Source: Methylocystis rosea SV97 (GTDB taxonomy: Bacteria > Pseudomonadota > Alphaproteobacteria > Rhizobiales > Beijerinckiaceae). Taken from it: a DNA stretch of 64,000 bases. Positions 56,565 to 64,000 of this stretch are shown here, piece by piece; the stretch's first letter is position 1; each line of letters starts with the position of its first letter. The stretch lies in NCBI RefSeq assembly GCF_000372845.1, contig NZ_KB889963.1, positions 2,179,923-2,243,922 on the forward strand. Reading direction: 5' to 3'. Below the pieces are notes generated by a model. The model had not been told where the DNA came from. It did not search any database and worked only from the letters and a program-made list of their open reading frames with translations. The position numbers and the translations under genes were made by a program.

Positions 56565-59472
56565 CGTCGACGAAATCGAAACCCTCATCCAGAACTTCGC
56601 GTCGACCTATCCAGCGATCGCCGAGCGCATCACGCTACCGGAGCAGGCGGTGAGCGCAGAGCCTGGCGTCGCGCCGCGAACGGTGACGGCGCTGCGCATC
56701 GGCGTGCACGGCGCGGGCGCAGTCGACGGCGCGCTCCTCATATTCGGCCAGCATGCGCGCGAATGGACGCCGCCGGAAATCGCGCTTGAACTTGCCGGCG
56801 CTCTGTTGGGCGCCTATACGGCTGGCAGCGGCGTCATCTATGGCGGCAAAAGTTATTCCGCCGCCGATGTCCAACGCGTCCTGAACAACGTCAATGTTTT
56901 TCTCGTTCCATGCGTCAACCCGCAGGGGCGTCAGCACAGTCTCGATCACGACACGACCGATGCGGGATGGCGGCGCAATCGCAATGCGATCCCCGGCTCG
57001 TCATGTGTTGGCGTGGACCTAAATCGCAATTACGACTTTGCGTTCGATCTAGGGAAATATTTCGATCTCGCCAATCCGGATGTAACGAGCCACACCTCGG
57101 ACGACCCGTGCAATTCTAATCAGGTCTACCATGGGCCGAGCGCCTTTTCGGAAACCGAAACGAAAAATGTTCGCTGGTTGCTCGACACATATCCGCGCAT
57201 CCGCTGGTTCATCGACATTCACGGATATACGTTCGCGGGTGAGATCTACTACCCGTGGGGCGATGACGAAAACGAGACGACAAATCCGGCGATGAACTGG
57301 CGCAACCCGGCGTTCGACCATCAACGGGGCCGCTCGGGCGACGGGGTCAAGGAATACATCCACCCCAACGACCTCGCGATTCATCAATATCTCGCGAATA
57401 AGATCAAGACCGGCGCCGATCCGGTGAACGGTCGCGCCTATATCACGCAGCAGTCCTTCGCCTTGTATCCCACCGCCGGCGCTTCCGACGACTACGTGTG
57501 GTCGCGACATCTGGTTTCGCCATTCGCCTCGCGCGTCGAGGCGTTTACGATTGAGCATCGCGCCAGCCGGTTCAAGCCAACGAGCCCTGAGCGCGAGGAC
57601 GTGATCCGCGAAGTCGCGTCGGGTTTGCTGAACTTCTGCTTGGCGTGCGCATGCGGCGTTCCGGGTCTGACCGTAGAGCTCGTGACCTCGGGTGTCGTGT
57701 TCAACCAATGTCCGGAAGGCAGAACTTCGAGCCGGCCGGTGATTGCCCGGATCAGCGGTTGCGACGCTGCGACATTCCGTGTGATCTCGGGACCCAGCCG
57801 CACTGGCGGTTCGACGCGCATCAATTTCGGAACCGCGATTGCGGCCAGCAGCGTCGCCGCCGCTCCGTCGCCGATGACCCGCGAGGTCTTTTTATGGCTG
57901 ACCTGCGCTGGCGGGATCGGCGGAGACGCCGCTTCAGGGACAGTGCGCGTCGAGTGTCCGGAGGCGGGTTTCGTGCGTGATGTGCCGATCACGGCGAATT
58001 TCGTTGCGGCGCCGAGAGCTGGCGCCGTGCTGGCGCTTGATCGATCGGGAAGCATGCAGGACGACGGCGGAGACGGACGCACACGGCTTCAGGTGCTGCT
58101 CGACTCGGCTCCCGCCTTCGTGGAGGTCTCTCCTCAGGGCGCGCGCGTCGGTCTGGTGCGTTTCGCGACCGACGAGGCGTCCGGCGCGCCGATGACGACC
58201 ATGGGGCCTGAAGGAGCCGACCCCGGCGGACGCGACGTCATTCGCACCGCGATTGCGAAGCACACGCTGGCGACCGGAGATGCGAGCTTCACATCGATCG
58301 GCGATGGCGTATTTGCCGCCGCCAACCTAATCGGTCCCGAGACGGGCGTCGATTTCAAATCGCTCGTGGTGCTGACGGACGGATACGAAAACCGATCGCG
58401 CTATCTGTCTGACGTCGCTGGCCTCATTAACAGCCGCGTCTTTGCAATCGGCCTTGGAACGCCCGATCAGATTCAGCCTGTGGCGCTGCAGGCGCTGACC
58501 AATGGAACGAATGGCTATATGCTGATGACGGGCGCGCTCGACGCGAATGATCCGTTCCGTTTGGACAAATATTATCTGCAGATTTTGACCGGCGTGACCA
58601 ACGATCAGGTCGTGCTCGATCCTGGCGGCTGGGTCCACTTTGGCGTTACCGAGCGGATTCCATTCTATCTTAACGAAGCGGACGCCGCAGTGGACGCGAT
58701 CGTCCTGACACCCGAGCCGCGGCTGCTGCAAGTGCGTCTGCAGACGCCGTCGGGACAGGTCCTCGACCAGACGCATCCGTCGATGACGTGGACGCAAGCC
58801 TCGCGCATCGGCTTCTATCGCTTCGCGCTGCCGGTGCCGGGCGAATTCGCGAGCGAAGGTCCGGGACGCTGGGAGATGCTGCTCGACTGGGGGCAAGTCA
58901 TTCCCAGACGTGGCGCGAAATCGCATCGGCAGGAGATCGAAGGGTCGAAGAACGCGGGCATCCGCTATGAAGCGCTCGTGCACGCGCGGTCGGACGTCGA
59001 GATGACTGTGTCGCTCTCGCAGGACTCGCTCAAGCCGGGCGCGAAAGTGACGCTCCGCGTTCGCCTTGCGCAATATGCGTCGATTCCGCTCGATGGTGCG
59101 CGGGTGACCGCCCGAGTCACGCATCCGGACGGAGCGGTCGTGAACTTGACGCTGCCCGGCGCCGGCGATGGCGTCTACGAGTCCGCTTTCTTCGCCGGCG
59201 TCGCTGGCGTCTACACGGTGCGGATGACGTCGCAGGGACAGACGCTGCGCGGCTTCTTCTTCACGCGCGAAGCCGTTCGCACCGCCGCCGTCTGGGCGCG
59301 TGGCGATGCGCCGCCGCCGACCGGACAAAACGAAGGCGTATGCGAAAAGCTGCGATGCCTGCTCGAGTCCGGTGCGCTGAATCCGGATGTGCTGAAGCGT
59401 CTCGGCTTCGACATCGAACGCGCGCTCAAGTGCTGCGAAACCGAGGAGCGAATTCCAGGCAAGCCACGCTGA
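56554..59472 (+). CDS. Zinc carboxypeptidase (M14) fused to a VWA domain
   Basis: 972 residues from GTG 56554 (GAGAGAGG upstream). Residues 1-365 are an M14 carboxypeptidase: zinc ligands H67 and E70 in FGQHAREW, H223 in FIDIHGYTF, substrate-binding DLNRNYDF at 155-162, and catalytic E334 in FTIEHRASRF; YPTAGASDDYVW also fits. A linker leads to a von Willebrand A domain at about 488-690 with the MIDAS motif D495-x-S497-x-S499 (LDRSGSM) and LVVLTDGYEN. The C-terminal third is beta-rich (Ig/invasin-like, SLKPGAKVTLRVRLAQYASI) and ends in a cysteine-containing helical tail. No signal peptide is visible. The architecture recalls animal CLCA proteins with a different protease. Confidence 0.85.
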   Translation: MWTNVDEIETLIQNFASTYPAIAERITLPEQAVSAEPGVAPRTVTALRIGVHGAGAVDGALLIFGQHAREWTPPEIALELAGALLGAYTAGSGVIYGGKSYSAADVQRVLNNVNVFLVPCVNPQGRQHSLDHDTTDAGWRRNRNAIPGSSCVGVDLNRNYDFAFDLGKYFDLANPDVTSHTSDDPCNSNQVYHGPSAFSETETKNVRWLLDTYPRIRWFIDIHGYTFAGEIYYPWGDDENETTNPAMNWRNPAFDHQRGRSGDGVKEYIHPNDLAIHQYLANKIKTGADPVNGRAYITQQSFALYPTAGASDDYVWSRHLVSPFASRVEAFTIEHRASRFKPTSPEREDVIREVASGLLNFCLACACGVPGLTVELVTSGVVFNQCPEGRTSSRPVIARISGCDAATFRVISGPSRTGGSTRINFGTAIAASSVAAAPSPMTREVFLWLTCAGGIGGDAASGTVRVECPEAGFVRDVPITANFVAAPRAGAVLALDRSGSMQDDGGDGRTRLQVLLDSAPAFVEVSPQGARVGLVRFATDEASGAPMTTMGPEGADPGGRDVIRTAIAKHTLATGDASFTSIGDGVFAAANLIGPETGVDFKSLVVLTDGYENRSRYLSDVAGLINSRVFAIGLGTPDQIQPVALQALTNGTNGYMLMTGALDANDPFRLDKYYLQILTGVTNDQVVLDPGGWVHFGVTERIPFYLNEADAAVDAIVLTPEPRLLQVRLQTPSGQVLDQTHPSMTWTQASRIGFYRFALPVPGEFASEGPGRWEMLLDWGQVIPRRGAKSHRQEIEGSKNAGIRYEALVHARSDVEMTVSLSQDSLKPGAKVTLRVRLAQYASIPLDGARVTARVTHPDGAVVNLTLPGAGDGVYESAFFAGVAGVYTVRMTSQGQTLRGFFFTREAVRTAAVWARGDAPPPTGQNEGVCEKLRCLLESGALNPDVLKRLGFDIERALKCCETEERIPGKPR

Positions 59473-59924
59473 GGAGTAATAGCGCATCGGAGCTGTTGCG
59501 TGGTCGCCGATGCTACGACTCTTGGAGTTGCTGCCCATGCGGTGGCGAGCAAGGGTTTGTCGTCTAGCTGAGGAAACCGATTAAACACCAGCAAATACGG
59601 AATGCGCGCTGTTGGTTCGCTCGTGGCGCATCGCTGACTTCGACATCGTTATCGCGCAATAGCCGAGAACTGGGCGCCAAGCGTTAGATTTTGATCACTA
59701 GTATTCTGGACTGCGCGACGATTAAAGAGGAACTCGCCGCCCAATTTCAGCGCAGCGCCCATAGACAGACGAGACGCGCCCGATCGTTTCCATCGAGCGC
59801 GCCCCTAACTCGCGGCTCAAAATCAAGGTCGCGGGTTTTTTTTGAGAATGGAGCACCCAACGGATTTACGACGGGGACATCGGGGAGGCCGCGTTATCGT
59901 CATTGGCAAGTATGGAGGGGAGCT
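59473..59924. other. Gap with no convincing gene
   Basis: 450 bp; frames here have no ribosome-binding site or coding pattern. The end (59910-59924) contains the strong GGAGGGGAG site of the next gene. Confidence 0.45.
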
Positions 59925-60089
59925 ATGGCCGAGCGCCCAACCGGTCATGGAATAGGGGCATCATTTCTATCTCTCGTCGCCGGCGTTAGCCTGCTCACGG
60001 TCGGGACATGGATCGGACCGACTTGGGAGGGCATAGTGTTTGACGCCCTTGGGATGGCTTCTTTGGTCGCGCTTCTTTCGTTGTTTTAG
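59925..60089 (+). CDS. Small two-helix membrane protein
   Basis: 54 residues (MAERPTGHGIGASFLSLVAG...) with an excellent GGAGGGGAG before the ATG. Two hydrophobic segments (about 13-28 and 37-54). It may be the intact start of a longer gene damaged downstream (60096-60319). Function unknown. Confidence 0.55.
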   Translation: MAERPTGHGIGASFLSLVAGVSLLTVGTWIGPTWEGIVFDALGMASLVALLSLF

Positions 60090-60095
60090 AGCGCG

Positions 60096-60319
60096 TGGCG
60101 CCGTCGCCGATGCGCTCGCCGAGAGGCTCGTGAAACGAATGCAGGAAATAGAGGCCGGCGGGGTCGGGGAGCCCTTAGCAACCTCCTTCGCGCGGCGGCT
60201 TCGTCGCGGTCTATGCCGAGATCGCGAGCAGCGGCACGGACTTCACCTTCATGGCGATGGCCCAGATCGCTTCGTTTCATTTGGCTCAACTTGAGCCGAT
60301 TGAAGATCGGTCAGCCTGA
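60096..60319 (+). pseudogene. Frameshifted remnant
   Basis: One frame reads AVADALAERLVKRMQEIEAG and then degenerates; a second frame from about 60180 reads GGFVAVYAEIASSGTDFTFM and AMAQIASFHLAQLEPIEDRS to a TGA at 60317-60319. Both look coding but neither has a start. Together with the 54-residue frame before it they may be one gene broken by two indels. Confidence 0.4.
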
Positions 60320-60355
60320 TCCACTCGGCGATATGTTCGTCGCGCTCGACCGCGG

Positions 60356-61000
60356 TCAGCTCGGCGCGAGCAAGATTTTCGCTAATCTCCCACTGTCGAG
60401 GAATAGCTGATCGCTCAACTTCTCCCGAAGAGCCGCGATCCACACCGCATTGGCGCGTGGCGTGAAATGCACCCCGTCGTCGCTCATCTCTGCGCGGCGC
60501 GCGCCATTGAGCGAGACATGCGGATTGAGGTCTAACACTTCGATGCCTCGCCCTAGGCAAAGCTCCGCCATCATTGCGTTCGCCGCATCTATGCGCGGCG
60601 CCGCCTCTCTCTGGGCGATGTAAGGCATCAAGGTGAAGATCGCGGAAGCACCCGGATCGAGGACTTGCAGGACACCGCGGAAATCGCGTTCGATGTCCCG
60701 GATCGGCGCGGCGGAGCCGAAAAGATCGTTCAGACCTCCGTCGATGATGAAGCTCTGCGCGCGATTCCGTTGCGCACGCTCCAACTGCCCGGCGATATCC
60801 GCGAGCCGCGCGCCGCCCTTGGCGAAGTTTATCACCTCGAAGGGGCGACACGACAGCGTGTCGAATGGGCAGCCGGACGCGAGACTATCGCCGACGATGG
60901 CGATGCTGGCGACGGCGGGTCCTAGAGCGACCGCCGCCAATACTGGCGCGATGGCGCCGAGAAAAAAGCGTCGCGACGGAGCGGGGATATTCGAGCTCAT
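60356..61000 (-). CDS. Exported SGNH/GDSL hydrolase
   Basis: 214 residues from ATG 61000 (AAGGA upstream). A twin-arginine-type signal (SRRFFLGAIAPVLAAVALGP). The SGNH catalytic blocks are present: block I IVGDSLASG (nucleophile Ser), block II Gly in NFAKGGARLADI, block III GGLNDLFG (Asn), block V SDDGVHFTP (Asp-x-x-His). It should hydrolyse esters, for example of cell-wall glycans or lipids, outside the cytoplasm. Confidence 0.83.
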   Translation of the reverse strand: MSSNIPAPSRRFFLGAIAPVLAAVALGPAVASIAIVGDSLASGCPFDTLSCRPFEVINFAKGGARLADIAGQLERAQRNRAQSFIIDGGLNDLFGSAAPIRDIERDFRGVLQVLDPGASAIFTLMPYIAQREAAPRIDAANAMMAELCLGRGIEVLDLNPHVSLNGARRAEMSDDGVHFTPRANAVWIAALREKLSDQLFLDSGRLAKILLAPS

Positions 61001-61218
61001 ACAAATCCTTGTCGCAAGGATGCATCGCTCGCGACGATAGGCATCGATCTCCTCGCCAGGTATCACCGGTATCCAAGCTGGCAAGATGAGGCCGGAATAT
61101 GGCGGCTACCGCTTCATCACTCATTTCGCTGTCGCCAAAGTGGCTTGAGCCCCCCATCTTGTTTCCCTGTTTCCAAATATTGGGAGTTCGGGAGAGAGAA
61201 GTCCGGCGCGAGTAGTTT

Positions 61219-61452
61219 CTAAACTGTATTCTCAGGCTTGCAGTGCCCGCATCCCGTGACATTCTTGACGCCGGATCCGCGAGCGATTGCAAACGCGTTC
61301 TTGCTATCTAGATGCGGGCCAAGCCATTCCGTAGCGAGATTTGCTTTTAGTCCCGGCCTTCGCTGGCCCCTGCCTTCATTGCAGTGAGGACAAGATCCTT
61401 TGTGAACCGTCGCCGACTGATGGCTTGGGGCCAGGAAAACATAAAAGTTCAT
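61219..61452 (-). CDS. Small CxxC protein of a widespread unknown family
   Basis: 77 residues. MNFYVFLAPSHQSATVHKGS, CPHCNEGRGQ and the terminal GCGHCKPENTV form a zinc-ribbon-like pair of CxxC motifs. I recall similar small proteins in many bacteria, often in accessory regions; their function is not known. An in-frame ATG ten codons upstream is less likely, since GGAG precedes the shorter start. Confidence 0.65.
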   Translation of the reverse strand: MNFYVFLAPSHQSATVHKGSCPHCNEGRGQRRPGLKANLATEWLGPHLDSKNAFAIARGSGVKNVTGCGHCKPENTV

Positions 61453-61607
61453 GACTGGTTTCTCCGCCGCGATTATCGTCAACGGCTTACGTGCGCTGGC
61501 TTTTCAGCTTCACGCTCGCTGCTGCTCGAGCAAATCGAGCATCGCTGTGCGAACGTGCGCTTACGTGACTTTTCGGCTTTGTGTGGCCTTAGGCGCTTTC
61601 GTGCTGA

Positions 61608-61877
61608 CTATGGGGGCACGCTGCAGGCAGCATCAGACGCGGGAAGCGCTTCACTCGCTTGCCGGGCTGATCGGCCAGCCGCGTCGGCAATCCTATTGGA
61701 CAGCGCCTGCCAAAACGCGGCGCGGCCGTCGTCGCCGTTACGCCGAAAGAGTTCGGCCTGACGCTTGAATGATTCCTGCATGGCCGCGACCTCTCCCCCC
61801 GTGGCCGCGCCAGCAAACGTTCGGATTGCTTCGAAAGTCCAGCTTCCAACTAAATCAGGATCCGTCTGCTTTTTCAT
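61608..61877 (-). CDS. Hypothetical helical protein
   Basis: 89 residues from ATG 61877 (MKKQTDPDLVGSWTFEAIRT). Predicted helical, with FAGAATGGEVAAMQESFKRQ and AAFWQALSNRIADAAGRSAR. No recognised family. The longer frame upstream lacks support. Confidence 0.5.
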   Translation of the reverse strand: MKKQTDPDLVGSWTFEAIRTFAGAATGGEVAAMQESFKRQAELFRRNGDDGRAAFWQALSNRIADAAGRSARQASEALPASDAACSVPP

Positions 61878-62038
61878 GGCGAGTGTCTGCCTAAGTCCGT
61901 CAAGCTCCCTTGGGGCGCATGAGATCATGGCCGACAGTGGCGCATATCCACTCTGCGGCGGAATGCGCGAGCGCACACTGCCGATACTAGGCGCGCCGGT
62001 GCATCCTTGACCGGCAGCGCCGAAGATCAGAAACGAGG

Positions 62039-62350
62039 CTAGATGGTATGCTCCTGTTCGGGGTTGTCAGAGACAGTGATGTCGAACACGACGTCGAGAG
62101 GCGTTCCCCATTCAACTTGTGCGAAGAACTCGACGCCGTTCGCTTCAACGTTGCTGCCATGAGGGCGAATATTCTTTACGAAAATCTGTGCAGCGCCGCG
62201 GTGTTTGCTCTTGCCGCCGATCGTGGTGCTCGGCTTCCACTCGCAGGCGGAGATGTGAACAACCGACTGCGAGGTGATCGGATCCCAGTTGAAATTCAGC
62301 CAGCCTGTGGCGACGGACTTCCACCACACGCGAATGGTTCGATTAGCCAT
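62039..62350 (-). CDS. Hypothetical beta-rich protein
   Basis: 103 residues from ATG 62350 (MANRTIRVWWKSVATGWLNF). Alternating hydrophobic and polar residues suggest a beta-sandwich (QIFVKNIRPHGSNVEANGVE, VEWGTPLDVVFDITVSDN). The frame continues upstream but the shorter start gives a compact domain. Similar proteins exist in other proteobacteria as far as I recall; no function known. Confidence 0.6.
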   Translation of the reverse strand: MANRTIRVWWKSVATGWLNFNWDPITSQSVVHISACEWKPSTTIGGKSKHRGAAQIFVKNIRPHGSNVEANGVEFFAQVEWGTPLDVVFDITVSDNPEQEHTI

Positions 62351-63189
62351 TGAGGTCACTCTCTTTCGCAAGAAATAACTTGAGTTTGAAGTTTCGAACT
62401 TCGCACTGGTTAGCAATGCGCCGCCGGCTCGTCGCTCTTGCGAGCGCCGCTGTTCGTCCCGGCCGAAGCAGTTGGAACTGTGAATGGCTATTTCATCCGC
62501 TCAGTAGCATGCGAGCCGTTTTGACGCTTGCGCCGTTCGGATGAGGTCCTAGGTAAGATTGCGTCCTCTGCGTTGGTCCTCGACAGCGGAGGGAGATTCG
62601 CGACTGCTCGCGGCGCGGATCAGAGTCTCGGGCCTTTTGAGGCATGGAGCAGCGAGCGGACTTACGACAGCGACATCGAGAGATTGCGGCTCTGCATCGC
62701 TCGCCACGCGAGCAAAGCCGCGATAGCAGGGCCCTCGACCCCCGCTCGCGAGGCGGCGCTTGACCCGCGACGCTTGTCTCGATGCGCTTCATCCTCAAGT
62801 AGGCGGCGTCGCCTGTCAGCGACCTTTTCGTAGCTACCTCGCCCGGGGTTCACAGTGCGGGCTTTTTCTCAGCTTCACGCCCGGCTCGTCGCCGTCGACG
62901 CCGGCCTTTTTGAGGGTGCATCTATGGCTCAGGCGCGAGCAAGAGTTAACGCCGCTCGACACGTCCGACCCGGATTTTCACCGGCCAGTTCTCCGAAGAC
63001 CTTGAGGCGAGCGTCGTTCGGGAAGCACAAAGCGCGGCACGCGCATGTATGCCATAGGCGCCTCCGCAAGCGAGCACCCGAGTCTGTCGACGCGCCAATC
63101 AAGGCGGCTCGCCTCGATACCATCACAAGCTGGACAATCTGCGCCAGTAATCTCGGATCCCACTGGGGTGCCAGTCGAAGGCAGCCACT
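62351..63189. other. Gene-free stretch with one terminator-like hairpin
   Basis: 840 bp. All frames here look like chance openings in GC-rich DNA. A stem GCCCG (62841-62845) / CGGGC (62858-62862) followed by TTTTT suggests that a transcript ends here, perhaps from a decayed gene to the left. Confidence 0.45.
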
Positions 63190-63399
63190 ATGCCAGGCAT
63201 CAATCGATCGGCAGAACCTCGATATGCGGTCATCGTCTTTGAGGGGGCGAGGTGCACTGCATTGCATCGCGAGGATGACCCAGTTCGAGCGCGCGAGATT
63301 TTTGAGTATGCCGTCGTTGACGAGTCGAGGGTCGATCGCCGCGTCGAGTTTTACGACAGGCTTTACCTGATCGAGGCTTGGTCTAGCGAGGATGAATAG
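63190..63399 (+). CDS. Small hypothetical protein
   Basis: 69 residues (MPGINRSAEPRYAVIVFEGA), with GAAGG before the ATG and a terminator-like hairpin after it. An alpha-beta pattern without a known motif. Moderately supported as a real gene. Confidence 0.45.
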   Translation: MPGINRSAEPRYAVIVFEGARCTALHREDDPVRAREIFEYAVVDESRVDRRVEFYDRLYLIEAWSSEDE

Positions 63400-63445
63400 G
63401 ACAGGCGCCAAGCCTGTCGGCTGGCAGGTTAGTTCTGTCACTTTT

Positions 63446-63475
63446 GCCCGAGGTTCACGGCCGCGGGCCTTTTTA
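63446..63475 (+). terminator. Hairpin after the 69-residue frame
   Basis: GCCCG (63446-63450) / CGGGC (63464-63468) followed by CTTTTTAA. Same loop style (GGTTCAC) as the hairpin at 62841. Confidence 0.6.
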
Positions 63476-63496
63476 AAGCGTCGCTCCCGCACGAAA

Positions 63497-63530
63497 AAGC
63501 CCGGTCATCGCCGGCCGGGCTTGAGTTTTA
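63497..63530. terminator. Bidirectional hairpin
   Basis: AAGCCCGG (63497-63504) / CCGGGCTT (63515-63522), flanked by an A-run and TTGAGTTTTA. Confidence 0.65.
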
Positions 63531-63692
63531 CGGTTGAAAGGATCGTCGCCCGTTAGCAGGCGACAGGCCGATTCGTATTTGCGCCCCGGGACGGGAGCAA
63601 CCGGCCGCGATAGTTAATAACATGCTGCCGCCATCTGCGGACGCTTGGTGCAAACTAACGGCTCGGAGGCCGTCGTTCTTAAGGAGGTCGCA

Positions 63693-63992
63693 ATGGTGAA
63701 ATTCGGCATCTGGGCGACGCTGGAGGCGAAGATTGGGAAGGAGCACGAGGTTGCGGCGTTCTTGAAATCGGCGCTGCCGCTCGTGGAAGCAGAGCCCGGC
63801 ACAGTGTCGTGGTTCGCGATCCGAGTATCACCCACCACTTACGCCATTTTCGACGTTTTCAACGACGAAGCTGGCAGAGAGGCTCATCTTGCTGGGGAAG
63901 TCGCAAAAGCACTCATGGCGAAGGCGCCGGAGCTTTTCTCGCAGCCGCCGAAAATCGGGAAGATCGACGTGCTGGCGGCAAAGCTGGGCTGA
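63693..63992 (+). CDS. Antibiotic-biosynthesis-monooxygenase (ABM) family protein
   Basis: 99 residues; ATG 63693 follows AAGGAGGT exactly. MVKFGIWATLEAKIGKEHEV, FLKSALPLVEAEPGTVSWFA and YAIFDVFNDEAGREAHLAGE are the dimeric alpha-beta barrel typical of ABM/YgiN-type proteins. Many are quinol or heme-degrading monooxygenases without cofactors; the substrate here is unknown. Confidence 0.88.
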   Translation: MVKFGIWATLEAKIGKEHEVAAFLKSALPLVEAEPGTVSWFAIRVSPTTYAIFDVFNDEAGREAHLAGEVAKALMAKAPELFSQPPKIGKIDVLAAKLG

Positions 63993-64000
63993 CAACGCAA

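Larger units (their letters stand above)
55440..64000. mobile_element. Probable integrated element / genomic island (right end not in window)
   Basis: The tRNA fragment points its CCA end leftwards. Integration into the 3' end of a minus-strand tRNA would leave the intact tRNA at higher coordinates and this copy at the distal end, so the element should occupy the DNA to the right. That DNA differs from the rest of the window: low gene density, many small unknown genes, decayed frames and unusual fusions. No integrase is visible, so the boundaries are inferred. Confidence 0.45.

Noticed and set aside
62929-63492. Minus-strand frame of 187 codons near the right end
   Set aside because: No ribosome-binding site or known motif, and it covers a plus-strand frame with a better start and terminator.

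Overview
The window is GC-rich, densely packed chromosomal DNA of an alphaproteobacterium, most likely of the Hyphomicrobiales (Rhizobiales). The evidence is gene content and order: DUF2093-lpxK-waaA-DUF4170-phosphatase, znuA-znuB-znuC next to a COG0523 GTPase, sbcD-sbcC, dapF-mtaB, a NifO-like ArsC-family protein, many alphaproteobacterial DUF proteins and an AT-rich Zur-type operator. A Methylocystis-like methanotroph would fit, but nothing here proves it. Translation starts were chosen mainly from ribosome-binding sites, so several genes begin inside the longest open frame.

Layout. 0-5 kb: a truncated membrane protein divergent from an AraC regulator, then DUF1697, an acyl-CoA synthetase, an extended HU/IHF protein and a secreted protein with four 30-bp tandem repeats. 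5-17 kb: an Inh-like inhibitor, hemN, a RecD-like helicase, an HNH nuclease and sbcDC. 17-22 kb: two phosphate-selective-type porins, each with a 7-4-7 Pho-box-like site upstream, flanking a Sel1 lipoprotein-sized secreted protein and a strikingly AT-rich block. 22-31 kb: lipid A/Kdo genes, then a zinc-homeostasis block (COG0523 GTPase, znuA, znuB, znuC, and a 54-codon frame coupled to znuC behind a perfect AT-rich palindrome). 31-51 kb: housekeeping and envelope genes (rpsU, terC, mtaB, dapF, carA, yqeY, thiD, queG, GST, SIMPL) with a mazEF module under a 39-bp palindrome, a DUF2975-HTH pair, an HWE-type histidine kinase and an O-antigen-ligase-like protein.

51-64 kb: the right part is the most unusual. 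A 1213-residue protein joins a complete P-type cation ATPase to an extra membrane helix and a periplasmic HlyD-type adaptor. Directly after it lies the 3' half of a CAU-anticodon tRNA gene, cut at the anticodon loop, which looks like the distal attachment site of an integrated element. Everything to its right is sparse and accessory: a 972-residue protein fusing a zinc carboxypeptidase to a von Willebrand A domain, preceded by an overlapping 101-residue frame that looks like a separated propeptide, then a Tat-type SGNH hydrolase, several small unknown genes, decayed frames and terminators.

Several families of palindromic intergenic repeats recur, placed directly at the stop codons of genes; one pair (about 115 bp) occupies two gaps between convergent genes. 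All functional statements rest on reading the sequence; no database search was run.
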